Positions 29,353 through 38,383 of a stretch of DNA of 64,000 nucleotides are shown here, piece by piece. The stretch is taken from NCBI GenBank assembly GCA_033762715.1, contig JANRLL010000001.1:1-64000 (forward strand). Reading direction: 5' to 3'. The notes below the pieces were generated by a model. It did no database searches. It had not been told where the DNA came from and saw only the letters and a program-made list of their open reading frames with translations. Within the stretch, counting starts at the first letter, position 1, and each line of letters begins with the position of its first letter. Origin of the DNA: JANRLL01 sp033762715 (GTDB lineage Bacteria > Pseudomonadota > Alphaproteobacteria > Rickettsiales > SXRF01). A program made the position numbers and the translations under genes.

Positions 29353-29518
29353 AATGCGCCATCGTACCCGCGCGAAGCTTCCTGATAATTCCCGATGTTG
29401 CAATTAGTGTTTAAAAAGCTGCTAGGCACCACTCTCAAGCTCTAGTATTAAGGGAATAATTATTTATTATATTAAACCAAAGGAATATAAAAAGAAGAGG
29501 CACTGTATATTTCTGAAA

Positions 29519-29747
29519 GGGCATTCTAAATTAAAGGCTGAGCTTGAAGCGATTACTAAATCCCAAGCTATCATCGAATTTGCCATGGATGGCACCATTC
29601 CCAATGCCAATGAGAATTTTCTACAAGCCATGCGCTATGTCATTGACGCGTTATGCAACCAACATCATAGCATCTTTGTCGCCCCCCCATTATGCGCGCA
29701 GTAGGGAATATGACGAATTCTGGTCGCTGTTTCGTTCGTCTAAATAA
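29519..29747 (+). pseudogene. Remnant of a PAS-domain chemoreceptor-type protein
   Basis: The frame reading LEAITKSQAIIEFAMDG and NANENFLQAM is a classic start of the PAS domain found in soluble or PAS-type methyl-accepting proteins. It lacks a start codon upstream. At a run of seven C (near 29684-29691) the homology continues in another frame as HYARSREYDEFWSLF, again PAS-like, and then meets TAA at 29745-29747. The rest of the receptor is missing. A frameshift plus truncation at both ends make this a dead fragment. Confidence 0.65.
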
Positions 29748-29758
29748 GCGGAGGCGCT

Positions 29759-30249
29759 ATGGTCGTTCCTATCTATACGCAAGAATCCTTAATCGCCAAA
29801 CTATATCGGCTTTAACGCGCAGTGATCGCGGCTTCAAGGTGGTAGTGGATCGCAATGAGCAGAAAGTTTTAATATCGTTTGATGCCTCGGCCGTTGCATC
29901 AAAACATAGCGCCTGGCTGGAATCGGTGAAGAAAAATATAGGGCTTTCTGAGCTCAATCCGCAGCCCTACTGGGGCTTTCAGGATCTATTCCATAAGGCC
30001 GGCACTAAGTTGCATAATTGCTTTTTTGTCGGTGCTGAAGTGAAGAAGCTGCAGGGAAAAGAGTTTTTCCTCTATTCCAAAATCATGAAACTATCGGGGT
30101 TCTCGCTGGAGCATTTTATTCGCGCCATCGATGTGGGCGATATCTTGGTCGATTTCGATGCGCGTACGGGCCATAACCATGGCACCAAATTCCGCTTTAG
30201 AAATAATAGGCTGTATGAATTATATGAACAGGTGGAAGACATTCAGTAA
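29759..30249 (+). pseudogene. Internally deleted MvaI/BcnI-type restriction endonuclease
   Basis: An ATG at 29759 with a strong GGAGG site encodes 18 residues (MVVPIYTQESLIAKLYRL) that resemble the N-terminus of MvaI/BcnI-family endonucleases, then stops. About 50 bp on, another frame continues to 30249 with the C-terminal half of the same family: TRSDRGFKVVVDRN, NPQPYWGFQDLFHKAGTKL, and DFDARTGHNHGTKFR. The middle, which carries part of the nuclease core, is gone. No partner methyltransferase is nearby. Family assignment is from remembered motifs. Confidence 0.6.
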
Positions 30250-30276
30250 TCCACCTGTTCAATACTCTAAGGGTCG

Positions 30277-31497
30277 TTACGCTGCGCGTTGTGCGTTATT
30301 GCGTGACTGACCAGGTTTGCCAGAGCGGTTGCGCTTAAAGCGAAATGGCTTATTGCCAAATTTCTTTTTGCCTTCACCTTGGCGTTGTTGGTGGGGTCTT
30401 TCCGGCGGTGTGGCATTGGGATTGAGCAAGCGTTCAATCGCATACCATTTCGCACGATCCGTAGGGGTTACGAAGCACAATGACGAACCTTCCGCGCCAG
30501 CGCGTGCTGTGCGGCCGATACGGTGAATGTAATCTTCCGGACATTGTGGCAGATCATAATTGATTACGTGCTCAATATGCGGAATATCCAAACCGCGCGC
30601 CGCTACGTCGGTAGCAACCAGAATGCGGAACCTTTTGTCGCGGAAATGCGCAATAACTTTGTCACGTTTGTTCTGGCGTAAATCACCATGGATGGCATCA
30701 ACTTGATGTCCTTCCTTGCGCAATTTTATAGCCATCTTCTCAGTGCCGAATTTGGTTTTCACGAAAACAATGATCGAACCTTGACGTGCATTCAACTGGG
30801 CAAGAAATTGCGCATATTTATCGGCATCCGATACATGCACCACATCTTGTTTGATTTTATCTGCTGCAGACGATGCAGGATCTACGGACACACGTACGGG
30901 ACTGGTCAGATATTTTTCCGAGATTTTCACGATGTTATGAGGTAAGGTTGCAGAAAACAGCAAGGTTTGGCGCTGTTTCGGTAGGTACTTCATGATTTTT
31001 TCAATCTGCACCATAAAGCCCATATCGAGCATACGATCGGTTTCATCGAGTACCAAAAATCCAGTATCGTGAAGCATCAAGCTGCCACGCGCCAAGTGAT
31101 CGTTGATACGGCCAGGCGTACCAACCAATAGACGAGGGCGCGCGCTGAGCTGTTGTAATTGTTTTGGCATAGACTCGCCACCAATCAGCAAAGCGGTTTT
31201 AATGCCGCTATATTTGCCGAGCAGGGCTTGCAACTGCGTCATCACCTGTACGGCGAGTTCGCGAGTAGGGGTCATAACCAAGGCTGAACCACGAGGATTC
31301 GACAGCAGTCGAGCCACCAGCGGGATGCCGAAAGCAGCGGTTTTGCCGGTGCCGGTTTGAGCCGAGCCCAAAATGTCTTTGCCTTCCAAAGCGGGCGGAA
31401 TTGCTTGTGCTTGGATAGGGGTAGGTTTATCGAACTGCATCGCGCTAAGCGTACGGTTCAGGGCTTCAGGAAGCCCCAACGTTGAAAAATTTTCCAT
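30277..31497 (-). CDS. DEAD-box RNA helicase (RhlE-like)
   Basis: A 406-residue ATP-dependent RNA helicase. The Q-motif region is KPTPIQAQAIPPAL, Walker A AQTGTGKT, motif II DETD instead of DEAD, motif III SAT, and motif VI HRIGRTARAG. The tail is short and very basic (KFGNKPFRFKRNRSGK), for RNA binding. The ATG at 31497 has AAAGGA upstream; the longer frame to 31536 is unlikely. It lies 91 bp downstream of cspA on the same strand, suggesting cold-induced co-expression. Confidence 0.93.
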   Translation of the reverse strand: MENFSTLGLPEALNRTLSAMQFDKPTPIQAQAIPPALEGKDILGSAQTGTGKTAAFGIPLVARLLSNPRGSALVMTPTRELAVQVMTQLQALLGKYSGIKTALLIGGESMPKQLQQLSARPRLLVGTPGRINDHLARGSLMLHDTGFLVLDETDRMLDMGFMVQIEKIMKYLPKQRQTLLFSATLPHNIVKISEKYLTSPVRVSVDPASSAADKIKQDVVHVSDADKYAQFLAQLNARQGSIIVFVKTKFGTEKMAIKLRKEGHQVDAIHGDLRQNKRDKVIAHFRDKRFRILVATDVAARGLDIPHIEHVINYDLPQCPEDYIHRIGRTARAGAEGSSLCFVTPTDRAKWYAIERLLNPNATPPERPHQQRQGEGKKKFGNKPFRFKRNRSGKPGQSRNNAQRAA

Positions 31498-31529
31498 TAT
31501 TATTATTCCTTTATCGCAGCAGCCAATGC

Positions 31530-31547
31530 CCGCCACGAATATGGCGG
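31530..31547 (-). other. Hairpin in the cspA-helicase intergenic mRNA
   Basis: CCGCCA (31530-31535) and TGGCGG (31542-31547) form a perfect 6-bp stem with a 6-base loop between cspA and the helicase. There is no T-run after it on the minus strand, so it is more likely a processing or stability element that limits read-through than a full terminator. Confidence 0.4.
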
Positions 31548-31588
31548 TGATACACTGCTAGCATTATGTATGAAAGTGTAGAGCCGAA

Positions 31589-31807
31589 CTACGCAGCTTG
31601 CGTATCGACCAATTTCAAGTTTGCAGCTGAGGTTTTGCCTTTGTTGGTGGCAAGTTCATAGCTCACTTGTTGACCTTCGTTCAGTTGGCGCAAGCCAGCT
31701 TTTTCGACAGCGCTGATATGTACAAACACATCGCTTGAACCATCTTGCGGTTGAATGAAGCCATAACCTTTAGTTGGGTTGAACCATTTTACGGTACCGT
31801 TAGCCAT
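31589..31807 (-). CDS. cspA: Cold-shock protein
   Basis: A 72-residue single cold-shock domain that binds single-stranded nucleic acid and melts RNA structure. RNP1 is KGYGFIQ and RNP2 is VFVHIS. The C-terminal ASANLKLV-like end (TSAANLKLV) is typical. A near-perfect AAGGAG ribosome site precedes the ATG. A leader of about 150 bases with hairpins is predicted upstream, as in cold-regulated csp genes. Confidence 0.97.
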   Translation of the reverse strand: MANGTVKWFNPTKGYGFIQPQDGSSDVFVHISAVEKAGLRQLNEGQQVSYELATNKGKTSAANLKLVDTQAA

Positions 31808-31997
31808 AGTAAATCTCCTTAAGCGTTAGTCCTGCTTCCTCTCTTTTGAGGAAACAGTATTGAAAAAAGAGCGATCACTCCAAATCCTCTGCAACCGCAT
31901 AGGACCGGTTCACTCTTATTCAAGCGCTAAGGATCAGCTTTTGGCGATCTTCAGATCCCTACTTATTTTATAGGGCAAGCTGCGCACGCAACATCAA
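31808..31997 (-). promoter_or_regulatory. cspA promoter and structured 5' leader
   Basis: On the minus strand TTGATG (31992-31997) and TATAAA (31967-31972), 19 bp apart, could start transcription near 31960, giving a leader of about 150 bases. It contains two hairpins: AACCG/CGGTT (31893-31910) and TTCCTC/GAGGAA (31836-31853), the latter close to the ribosome site. Long structured leaders act as thermosensors in E. coli cspA; the same role is inferred here. The rest of the 333-bp gap up to 32140 shows nothing further. Confidence 0.45.
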
Positions 31998-32140
31998 ATG
32001 GTTAAGAGTAGTATGAAAACTCACGGGTGATAATACACACCTTTTTCTGGAAAACAAGGGTAATTGGGCATTTCAGCGAGATGTAGGAAGTGGTGTGCGT
32101 AATAAAGATCTGTATTATATGGATTTTGACGGGATAATTT

Positions 32141-32833
32141 TTATTGGGAAGTGGCGAAATTCACAGCAGCTCTAGCATGCAGATAGGTCGTATCAAAAAC
32201 GGGAAGGGTGGTGTCGGCTTGTTGAATGAGCAATCCAATTTCCGTGCAGCCAAGAATGACGCCTTCAGCACCTTGCTGTTTTAGCGATGCGATAATATCG
32301 AGATAGCGCATTTTTGAGGCGGGGTTGATGATTCCCTTACATAATTCCTGGAAAATAATGCGATGAATATCCGTGCGTGCCTGTTCATCGGGTATCAGGG
32401 TTTCGATCTGCTGCTTGTGCAATCGCTCAGTATAGAAACGTTCTTCCATGGTGAATTTGGTTGCCAGTAAACCCACTTTACGCAGCCCTGCGGTTTTTAT
32501 GGCATGGGCCGTGGCATCAACAATATGCAGCAGCGGCAATTGCACAGCCTGCTCAATATCATCAGCCATTTTATGCATAGTGTTGGTGCAAATCACCAGC
32601 ATGTCTGCGCCACCCGCTTTCAGCGCATGCCCTGCTTCGATCATCTTATGAGTGGCTTCTTGCCAATTGCCACTGGTTTGCAATGAAACGATCTCATCAA
32701 AGTCAAATGACCAGAGCATTAGTTTGGCGGAATGCAATCCACCCAATTGCTCACGCACCATTTCATTAAGCAGGCGGTAATAGATCGCGGTTGATTCCCA
32801 GCTCATGCCGCCCAGCAGCCCAATTACTTTCAT
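32141..32833 (-). CDS. Aspartate/glutamate racemase family protein
   Basis: A 230-residue PLP-independent amino acid racemase of the YgeA/aspartate racemase type. The start MKVIGLLGGMSWEST is characteristic. Two catalytic cysteines are present: C82 in VICTNTMHK and C196 in LGCTEIGLL. Substrate may be aspartate, glutamate or another amino acid. Its ATG overlaps the stop of the large subtilisin-like gene by 4 bp, so the two are co-translated. Confidence 0.88.
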   Translation of the reverse strand: MKVIGLLGGMSWESTAIYYRLLNEMVREQLGGLHSAKLMLWSFDFDEIVSLQTSGNWQEATHKMIEAGHALKAGGADMLVICTNTMHKMADDIEQAVQLPLLHIVDATAHAIKTAGLRKVGLLATKFTMEERFYTERLHKQQIETLIPDEQARTDIHRIIFQELCKGIINPASKMRYLDIIASLKQQGAEGVILGCTEIGLLIQQADTTLPVFDTTYLHARAAVNFATSQ

Positions 32834-35800
32834 GCCAGCCCTCGTACTGCTTCTGTCTGTGGTGGAGCGGCAGGTGGATCATACTGATTGCGTTCGGCCA
32901 TGGGCCCTTTTAAAGCGGTGCGTTGTAGCGTGTTATCTACGAAAAGTTGATACTCTATCCAGTGATAAAGCGGCGCATTCGCAGCATGCGCATTTTCGCC
33001 TACAAACAGTGTTTGCGCCAGCAACGCTTCACGTGCTTGTTGAGCCGCCGCACCTGTAATGTGATGAGCATCTATGGCGGCTTCCAATGCAGTGGAAAGC
33101 GCATCCCACTCACGATTATAGGCCTGCTCTAATCCTTGTAGATGCGCTATCATAAGCGGGCGGTCATAGACGTCTTGTGTGTGCAAATAATGCTCCATGT
33201 CCCATTCTTTACGATCAAAGTAATGGGCTCGCAACTCCGATAGCATACGTGTGTTTAAATGAATAGCCGATCGTTCGCGGCTTGCCGTAAAATCGAATTG
33301 GCTGATTAACGGCTTACCTTTGCGGGTCAGCAGTAATAGCGCGTTGCTAGCGGCTTCATTGGCATTACGAATGCCGGGTGATTTTTCTTCCAGTGCGAAG
33401 CTGATCGGATTGACCGTTACTGCGCTGGGCCCCTCATTGCCGCCGTAAATATCGGTTGAAATAATATCGGCATTGATATGCGAGAGATACTCCATCACCG
33501 CAGAAATATTTTCATTGGTGCGATAATCTGCATCAAACCGTGCACCGACCAAGCGAATATGGAGCCGGTTTTTGCTAAATTGTGCGAAGAATGAATCCAG
33601 TGAACGAAGATCATTCTCGTTATCGATATGGGCAATACCGGTTTTTAAACTCACCGGATCTTGCACAATCAGCGCCAAGCACTGGCTTATATTATCAGTG
33701 CCGATTTTTTCATCATTAGAAAAACCATATTCGCCTTCTTCGATACGATGCGCCTCATTATCCACGGGGCCTTGTTGCAATCGGGCCAGTTGTACGGTTT
33801 TCTTGCGCACCGTTTCTAGTTGGGAACCATATTCATTGGATTTTCCTTGTCTGCAACACTCACAAAGTGCGCTGTAGAGATTGCAGCTGATCTCATAGGC
33901 TTTATGGTGAAAGCTCGCTTTCTCACTGATGAGCAGTGCTTTTTTGTAGAACGGAATGGCTTTTTCCACATTAAGCATGCCATCGGCAGCGAGCGGGTTA
34001 TCTAGTGAGATATAATTATAGGCCACATTCCCCAGCGGAATAATTTGCTCTGCTTCCTTACCCGCTTTTTTATATTCTTCGATAGCAGCCAGCTGTTTCT
34101 CTATGACACGCGTGCGAATAGCATCACGCTCAGCATTGCTAGCGGTGGTGATGGTTTTTACCAGTTCAATGGCTTCTCGCTCATATTTGCCTGCTGCACT
34201 ATTTTCATCCAACTTAAAACCTGGCGAAATGGTGTGACGATGACGTGTAGTAAATCCTGACGGCAGAATTTTTAGCTGCGCAATGGTCGCCGCCGTATCA
34301 CCCAATATAGGTGTTTTTTCATCTGTTGCTCCGATGCGCAGCCCGCGTGGTTCGGCGGATTCAGGAAAGGTTCGCATATTTAAAACACGTTGTGCCAGCT
34401 CGGGCTTTAGCTCCTGAAGAGGAGCAGCATGTTCTAGATCTGGAGTCGGTGCGGCTAATAATTTTGGTACATCCAGATCGCGAACAATATCTTTTTCTAG
34501 AAAGTGATGTTGCGCTAAACGCAGGCGTTCAATGGGCGTTGTGCTGTTGATGATCCAGGTGCCTTTTAGATTTTCGCCAGCCCAACCATGGCAGGTACTC
34601 ATACCAAAATTATTCTTCTTCGAAGCTAATTTGCTCATGACCATGGGCAGGGTTGTACCTGAAGGGCTGGTGATGGTAATGTTGCCATAGTCTTTGCCAA
34701 AATCGGCTTCTATGGTGGTTTTTAAAGCAATGCCTGCCGGCATGGTGACCGGGTAATGATAAAGACCATCCTTATCTGGTTTGGAGGTTACGTCATCGCT
34801 AAGCAAGGTGATACGATCTTCGGTAGGAATAGTAATGTGGTCTGGCTGTGCCTGGGTAAGTGCCACCATATGCGCCAATAATTTATCGGCATTCATTGCG
34901 TGGATGAGGCCAAAGCCGCCATATTCAGGGTTATAGAGCCGTCCTGCCGCATTTTTCTCATAGCTGATATCATGTGCTTCCGGTGTTTTGCCGGCAAACG
35001 CATTGACATGTTTGATGGGGGTGCAGGTGGCAAGCACCGCATAAAGAATTTGTTCGCGTGTGAGATATTGGCCATAACGACTATTAAGTGCTGCAAGCAC
35101 GCCACTCGCATAGGGAGCCGCTGCTGAGGTTCCGGTTAATGCCTGCGGTCCTTTTCCTTCATGCCAATGAACATAGGTGCGCGATGCAACGGGCGCTAAA
35201 AAGGTAGGGCTATTAGCCGAGCTATAGCCTTCAATACACCATTCGCCTTTTTCATCCATGGCGGCGGCACCGACATGCACTACTAAAGGTGCAAAATGCG
35301 TTACCGCGTTATGTTTTTGATAGGGTGCTTTGTGGGTTTCATCGGTGCCAATTTTTCCGTCATTACCAGCCGAATCGACCACAAAGGCCGTGACACGCCA
35401 GAGATGATTGGCTTGATCATCATGTCCGGCATTGAAATCCAATAAAGCATCATCCCAACCAATACTGGTATGCAATACCGGTACCCCTTGATTTTCGACT
35501 AAGGTTTTAATGGGATCGACTAAATCTTTGTCAAACGCCGCGCGATAATTAGGATTCAGCGATGTGTGCACATAGAGCGTATCTACTTTTGGAACGAGGC
35601 TATTGCCGACCGTTTGCGCGATCGAAGAAACTACATCACCATGATTGCTTTTATCTTCCTTGCTTTCAAAAACCAGAACAGTGGAAGCGCCGGATTGCTT
35701 GAGCGCGGTATGTGGCAGGGGGGTTAAGGTGTATGTTCCATCAAATAATTTTTGCAAATCATCCGTAGGCAAAATAGTTTGAAAAAAATCATTGGAATAA

Positions 35801-35889
35801 GGTATATCGTGTTTTGCACAATATTCTCTCAATGCAGTAATATCGCGAAGAGTCGCGTGGGTGCTTCGGGCCAGACGGCTGGTTTGCAT
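32830..35889 (-). CDS. Subtilisin/kexin-like protein with P domain and CheD-like domain
   Basis: A 1019-residue multidomain protein without a signal peptide. Residues about 60-345 form a subtilase-like domain: His motif SNHGDVVSSI (H83), oxyanion Asn in DSAGNDG (N176), Ser motif GTSAAAPYASGV (S255). The usual Asp is not obvious: the strand VLVFES has E75. Residues 375-455 resemble the P domain of kexin-type proteases (ITSPSGTT, then GTWIINST). A charged helical TPR-like region covers 560-710. Residues 730-870 look like CheD/NTAN1 deamidases: T731, C737 and H754 show the CheD triad spacing, with DIYGGNEG later. The start codon has no clear ribosome site. Coupled to the racemase gene. Function unknown. 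Confidence 0.75.
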   Translation of the reverse strand: MQTSRLARSTHATLRDITALREYCAKHDIPYSNDFFQTILPTDDLQKLFDGTYTLTPLPHTALKQSGASTVLVFESKEDKSNHGDVVSSIAQTVGNSLVPKVDTLYVHTSLNPNYRAAFDKDLVDPIKTLVENQGVPVLHTSIGWDDALLDFNAGHDDQANHLWRVTAFVVDSAGNDGKIGTDETHKAPYQKHNAVTHFAPLVVHVGAAAMDEKGEWCIEGYSSANSPTFLAPVASRTYVHWHEGKGPQALTGTSAAAPYASGVLAALNSRYGQYLTREQILYAVLATCTPIKHVNAFAGKTPEAHDISYEKNAAGRLYNPEYGGFGLIHAMNADKLLAHMVALTQAQPDHITIPTEDRITLLSDDVTSKPDKDGLYHYPVTMPAGIALKTTIEADFGKDYGNITITSPSGTTLPMVMSKLASKKNNFGMSTCHGWAGENLKGTWIINSTTPIERLRLAQHHFLEKDIVRDLDVPKLLAAPTPDLEHAAPLQELKPELAQRVLNMRTFPESAEPRGLRIGATDEKTPILGDTAATIAQLKILPSGFTTRHRHTISPGFKLDENSAAGKYEREAIELVKTITTASNAERDAIRTRVIEKQLAAIEEYKKAGKEAEQIIPLGNVAYNYISLDNPLAADGMLNVEKAIPFYKKALLISEKASFHHKAYEISCNLYSALCECCRQGKSNEYGSQLETVRKKTVQLARLQQGPVDNEAHRIEEGEYGFSNDEKIGTDNISQCLALIVQDPVSLKTGIAHIDNENDLRSLDSFFAQFSKNRLHIRLVGARFDADYRTNENISAVMEYLSHINADIISTDIYGGNEGPSAVTVNPISFALEEKSPGIRNANEAASNALLLLTRKGKPLISQFDFTASRERSAIHLNTRMLSELRAHYFDRKEWDMEHYLHTQDVYDRPLMIAHLQGLEQAYNREWDALSTALEAAIDAHHITGAAAQQAREALLAQTLFVGENAHAANAPLYHWIEYQLFVDNTLQRTALKGPMAERNQYDPPAAPPQTEAVRGLA

Positions 35890-36107
35890 AAAGATATAAT
35901 TTTTTCATGAGTATAGCCTGTGCTTGGTAAAGAAAACCTAAGTTTTTTGCGTGAAAAACTATCATTGCTTTGCACCAAAAAGCCAAATTATATATTTATA
36001 TCAATAAATTGAATCGCTTGTCGGCACGAATAAATACATGGCGTTACTGTACATCCGTCATATAACCTTAACGTGAAAAGAGACTGTTTTACTGATAGGT
36101 TAACAGT

Positions 36108-37148
36108 ATGGAACAGTCCACTTCTCATACGGACGCTTCCACGACCCATACCAACGGAGTGGCAAAGAGCATGTCTGACGCTAAACCTACCTTATCACAG
36201 GAGGTTTTTGCTCAACCAAAATTAGACAAAAAATCGCACCGTACGCTAGGTCTTAAAATCTTTGATATTGGCTTGTATCCGATCCTGACCAACTTTGTGG
36301 TGTTTGGCGTATCGGTGGCTGCGACCTATTTGACTATGCATGGCGACAAAACCGGTGGCAAAATCGGCAAATGGTTTTATGAGCGTGGAAATGTTTTTAA
36401 ACGCGAGGCCATGAATCTAGGCATGGGCGAAAAACAAGCCGATGCAGCTAAGATGATCACGTTTTCCTTCTTGGATGGTTCGGTCATGGCACCGTTTATC
36501 AAGCTGCTGGAAGACCGCCGTGAAAAAATTGCTCGCTGGCTCGATAACCGATTAGGTACGACGCCAGCTGATGATTCTGCCTATGAGGCAGAGCCTAAAC
36601 AAAGCTGGGGCAGTGTGCTAGGCGGCCGTGTGGCTGCGTTGGCGGTGGTGCTGCCTACAGCGATTATGCTTGGAAAGATCGGCACTAAAGATGGAAAATG
36701 GCTATGGAATACCACCAAAGAAAATCCAGGATTTAATAGCCTCAACGATCATCTTTTTTCTAACCCAGGCCGAGAATTGGGTGAATACATTAATACCCAA
36801 CCCCAACTTGCGAAACATTTCGGCAAAGTGAATATTCCGGTCCTATCCAGTGTGGCGATTTTTGAAGCGTTCTACACCTCGGTGTGCACCACGGCATTAT
36901 ATGTTTCCAGCCGTTTTTTTGCATCGTTTAATATTAAAAAGCCGGCGGCGGCTAAGCAAGTTGCACATCATGACATAAAAGAAATAAAGCCGGATGTAGT
37001 GCCTGTTACTGCTGCTGTGGAGCCTGCTATAGTGGAAAAGCATCATACCCATTCCATTAAGCCTAGAGAGGCTAAATTGGTGGCATCGCCCGCCGCGTTT
37101 ACTGAGCGGACAAGTTCAGAAGCAGAGATTGCTCACGGTCGGGGTTGA
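36108..37148 (+). CDS. Unknown membrane protein
   Basis: A 346-residue protein with a hydrophilic Ser/Thr-rich N-terminus (about 50 residues), three likely membrane segments (PILTNFVVFGVSVAATYL, AALAVVLPTAIMLG and SSVAIFEAFYTSVCTTALYV) and a charged His/Ala/Pro-rich tail. A weak AGG precedes the ATG. No family is recognised. It diverges from the subtilisin-like gene over a 218-bp AT-rich region, and its last 16 bp overlap the end of the convergent gene at 37133-38350. Confidence 0.65.
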   Translation: MEQSTSHTDASTTHTNGVAKSMSDAKPTLSQEVFAQPKLDKKSHRTLGLKIFDIGLYPILTNFVVFGVSVAATYLTMHGDKTGGKIGKWFYERGNVFKREAMNLGMGEKQADAAKMITFSFLDGSVMAPFIKLLEDRREKIARWLDNRLGTTPADDSAYEAEPKQSWGSVLGGRVAALAVVLPTAIMLGKIGTKDGKWLWNTTKENPGFNSLNDHLFSNPGRELGEYINTQPQLAKHFGKVNIPVLSSVAIFEAFYTSVCTTALYVSSRFFASFNIKKPAAAKQVAHHDIKEIKPDVVPVTAAVEPAIVEKHHTHSIKPREAKLVASPAAFTERTSSEAEIAHGRG

Positions 37149-38350
37149 CCATCGCCTGACGTGCGAGATTGATCAATTAAGTCGCGTGCTACGTTGCCAC
37201 GGAAGCGCACATACTGCACCAGTTTATAGTCGCTTACATCCCTCAATTCGCTTTTATCATTGATACGCGCAGCGCTGATGCCGCCGCTGGCCGTAGGAAT
37301 GGTAAATGAGCGCTGGCGGGTTACACCGGCATGATCCCATAAAAGCTCGGCCGTTGTGATCAGCTTCGCCCGCGCATTAGGCGACAATAGATTTTCATTG
37401 TCTAAGGGTTCAGTGGCGCGTTGATCGCGATCGGAATAGCCAGGTGTTACTAGCCGTTTGGCGGCAAACTCAGCCATCTTATCGCCTTTTTCCTGCTGTC
37501 GTAAATCATCTGCGATAAATTCTTTGAGCAGTTCTTCGATAGCGCTTTGGCTGTCTGCAAGCACGATACCGCTAAACAGCGGATCTTGTTTTTGTATGTC
37601 GGTCAAACTATCGGTTACTTGGCTTTTGCGTACTAACTGCGATTTTCTGTAGGTATCTCCAAAAGACAGGCGCTCTGCATCTGAGACCGTAGCTGGCTGC
37701 GTTGCAGCAGCAACAGGTGGCGGCGCAACATATGACTCATCACCGGGCAAATCAAGATCGTCATCTAGTGCAACCGGTGGCTGTGGCCGTGCGACAGGTG
37801 GTTGCTGAGGTGCTCTGAAATCTCTGCGGCTGCTGGGTGGAGTGAATTCTGCCGGTATACGCATTTCATCGTGCCCTAGGCGTTCATCAACTTTTGTCCG
37901 CTCGATCTCGCGCAGCTGTACCAGCATATCAATCGCCATTTCCACCTGATCGACGGAATTCATGTTCAGAATTTCCCTGCCGCGCTGTCCCATAAAGTCG
38001 TTTTTGGTGAGTTCTTTTTGGCGCTTCTCGCCGGCATAGACTACGATTTTTGGGTTTCTGAACAGACCTGTTTCAGCCATCGATTTGCCTTTAGCAGCAA
38101 ATAAACTATCCGCGATATCGATTAAAAACTTATAGCTATCAAAATGCGAAGAGCGATTAGCAGGAACTATCAACGCTTCTGCTAATTGACGGCGGGCTTG
38201 TGAATCACGCTGTCTACGCACATCTTGGTTAGTAGGATTACCAAATGCAAAAAAACGATCGCTTTCGATCATCATATTGGCCCCATTACCGCTTGGGCTA
38301 TAGAGGAAACTATCGTTGTCTGCTTTGTATTCAAGAGTGTAACGCGCCAT
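37133..38350 (-). CDS. Unknown protein with Pro-rich linker
   Basis: A 405-residue soluble protein. The N-terminal 160 residues and C-terminal 190 residues look folded, mainly helical; between them (about 170-225) is a Pro/Ala-rich linker. No signal peptide or known motif is seen. It overlaps the convergent membrane protein gene by 16 bp. The C-terminal motif VRFRGNVARDLIDQ may be a useful search seed. Confidence 0.6.
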   Translation of the reverse strand: MARYTLEYKADNDSFLYSPSGNGANMMIESDRFFAFGNPTNQDVRRQRDSQARRQLAEALIVPANRSSHFDSYKFLIDIADSLFAAKGKSMAETGLFRNPKIVVYAGEKRQKELTKNDFMGQRGREILNMNSVDQVEMAIDMLVQLREIERTKVDERLGHDEMRIPAEFTPPSSRRDFRAPQQPPVARPQPPVALDDDLDLPGDESYVAPPPVAAATQPATVSDAERLSFGDTYRKSQLVRKSQVTDSLTDIQKQDPLFSGIVLADSQSAIEELLKEFIADDLRQQEKGDKMAEFAAKRLVTPGYSDRDQRATEPLDNENLLSPNARAKLITTAELLWDHAGVTRQRSFTIPTASGGISAARINDKSELRDVSDYKLVQYVRFRGNVARDLIDQSRTSGDGQPRP

Positions 38351-38383
38351 GGGTCATCCTATGTGCTAATTTTCGTTAACACA

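Noticed and set aside
29684..29691. C7 run in the PAS fragment as a phase-variation switch
   Set aside because: Correcting the frame still leaves a fragment without start codon or receptor body, so there is nothing to switch.
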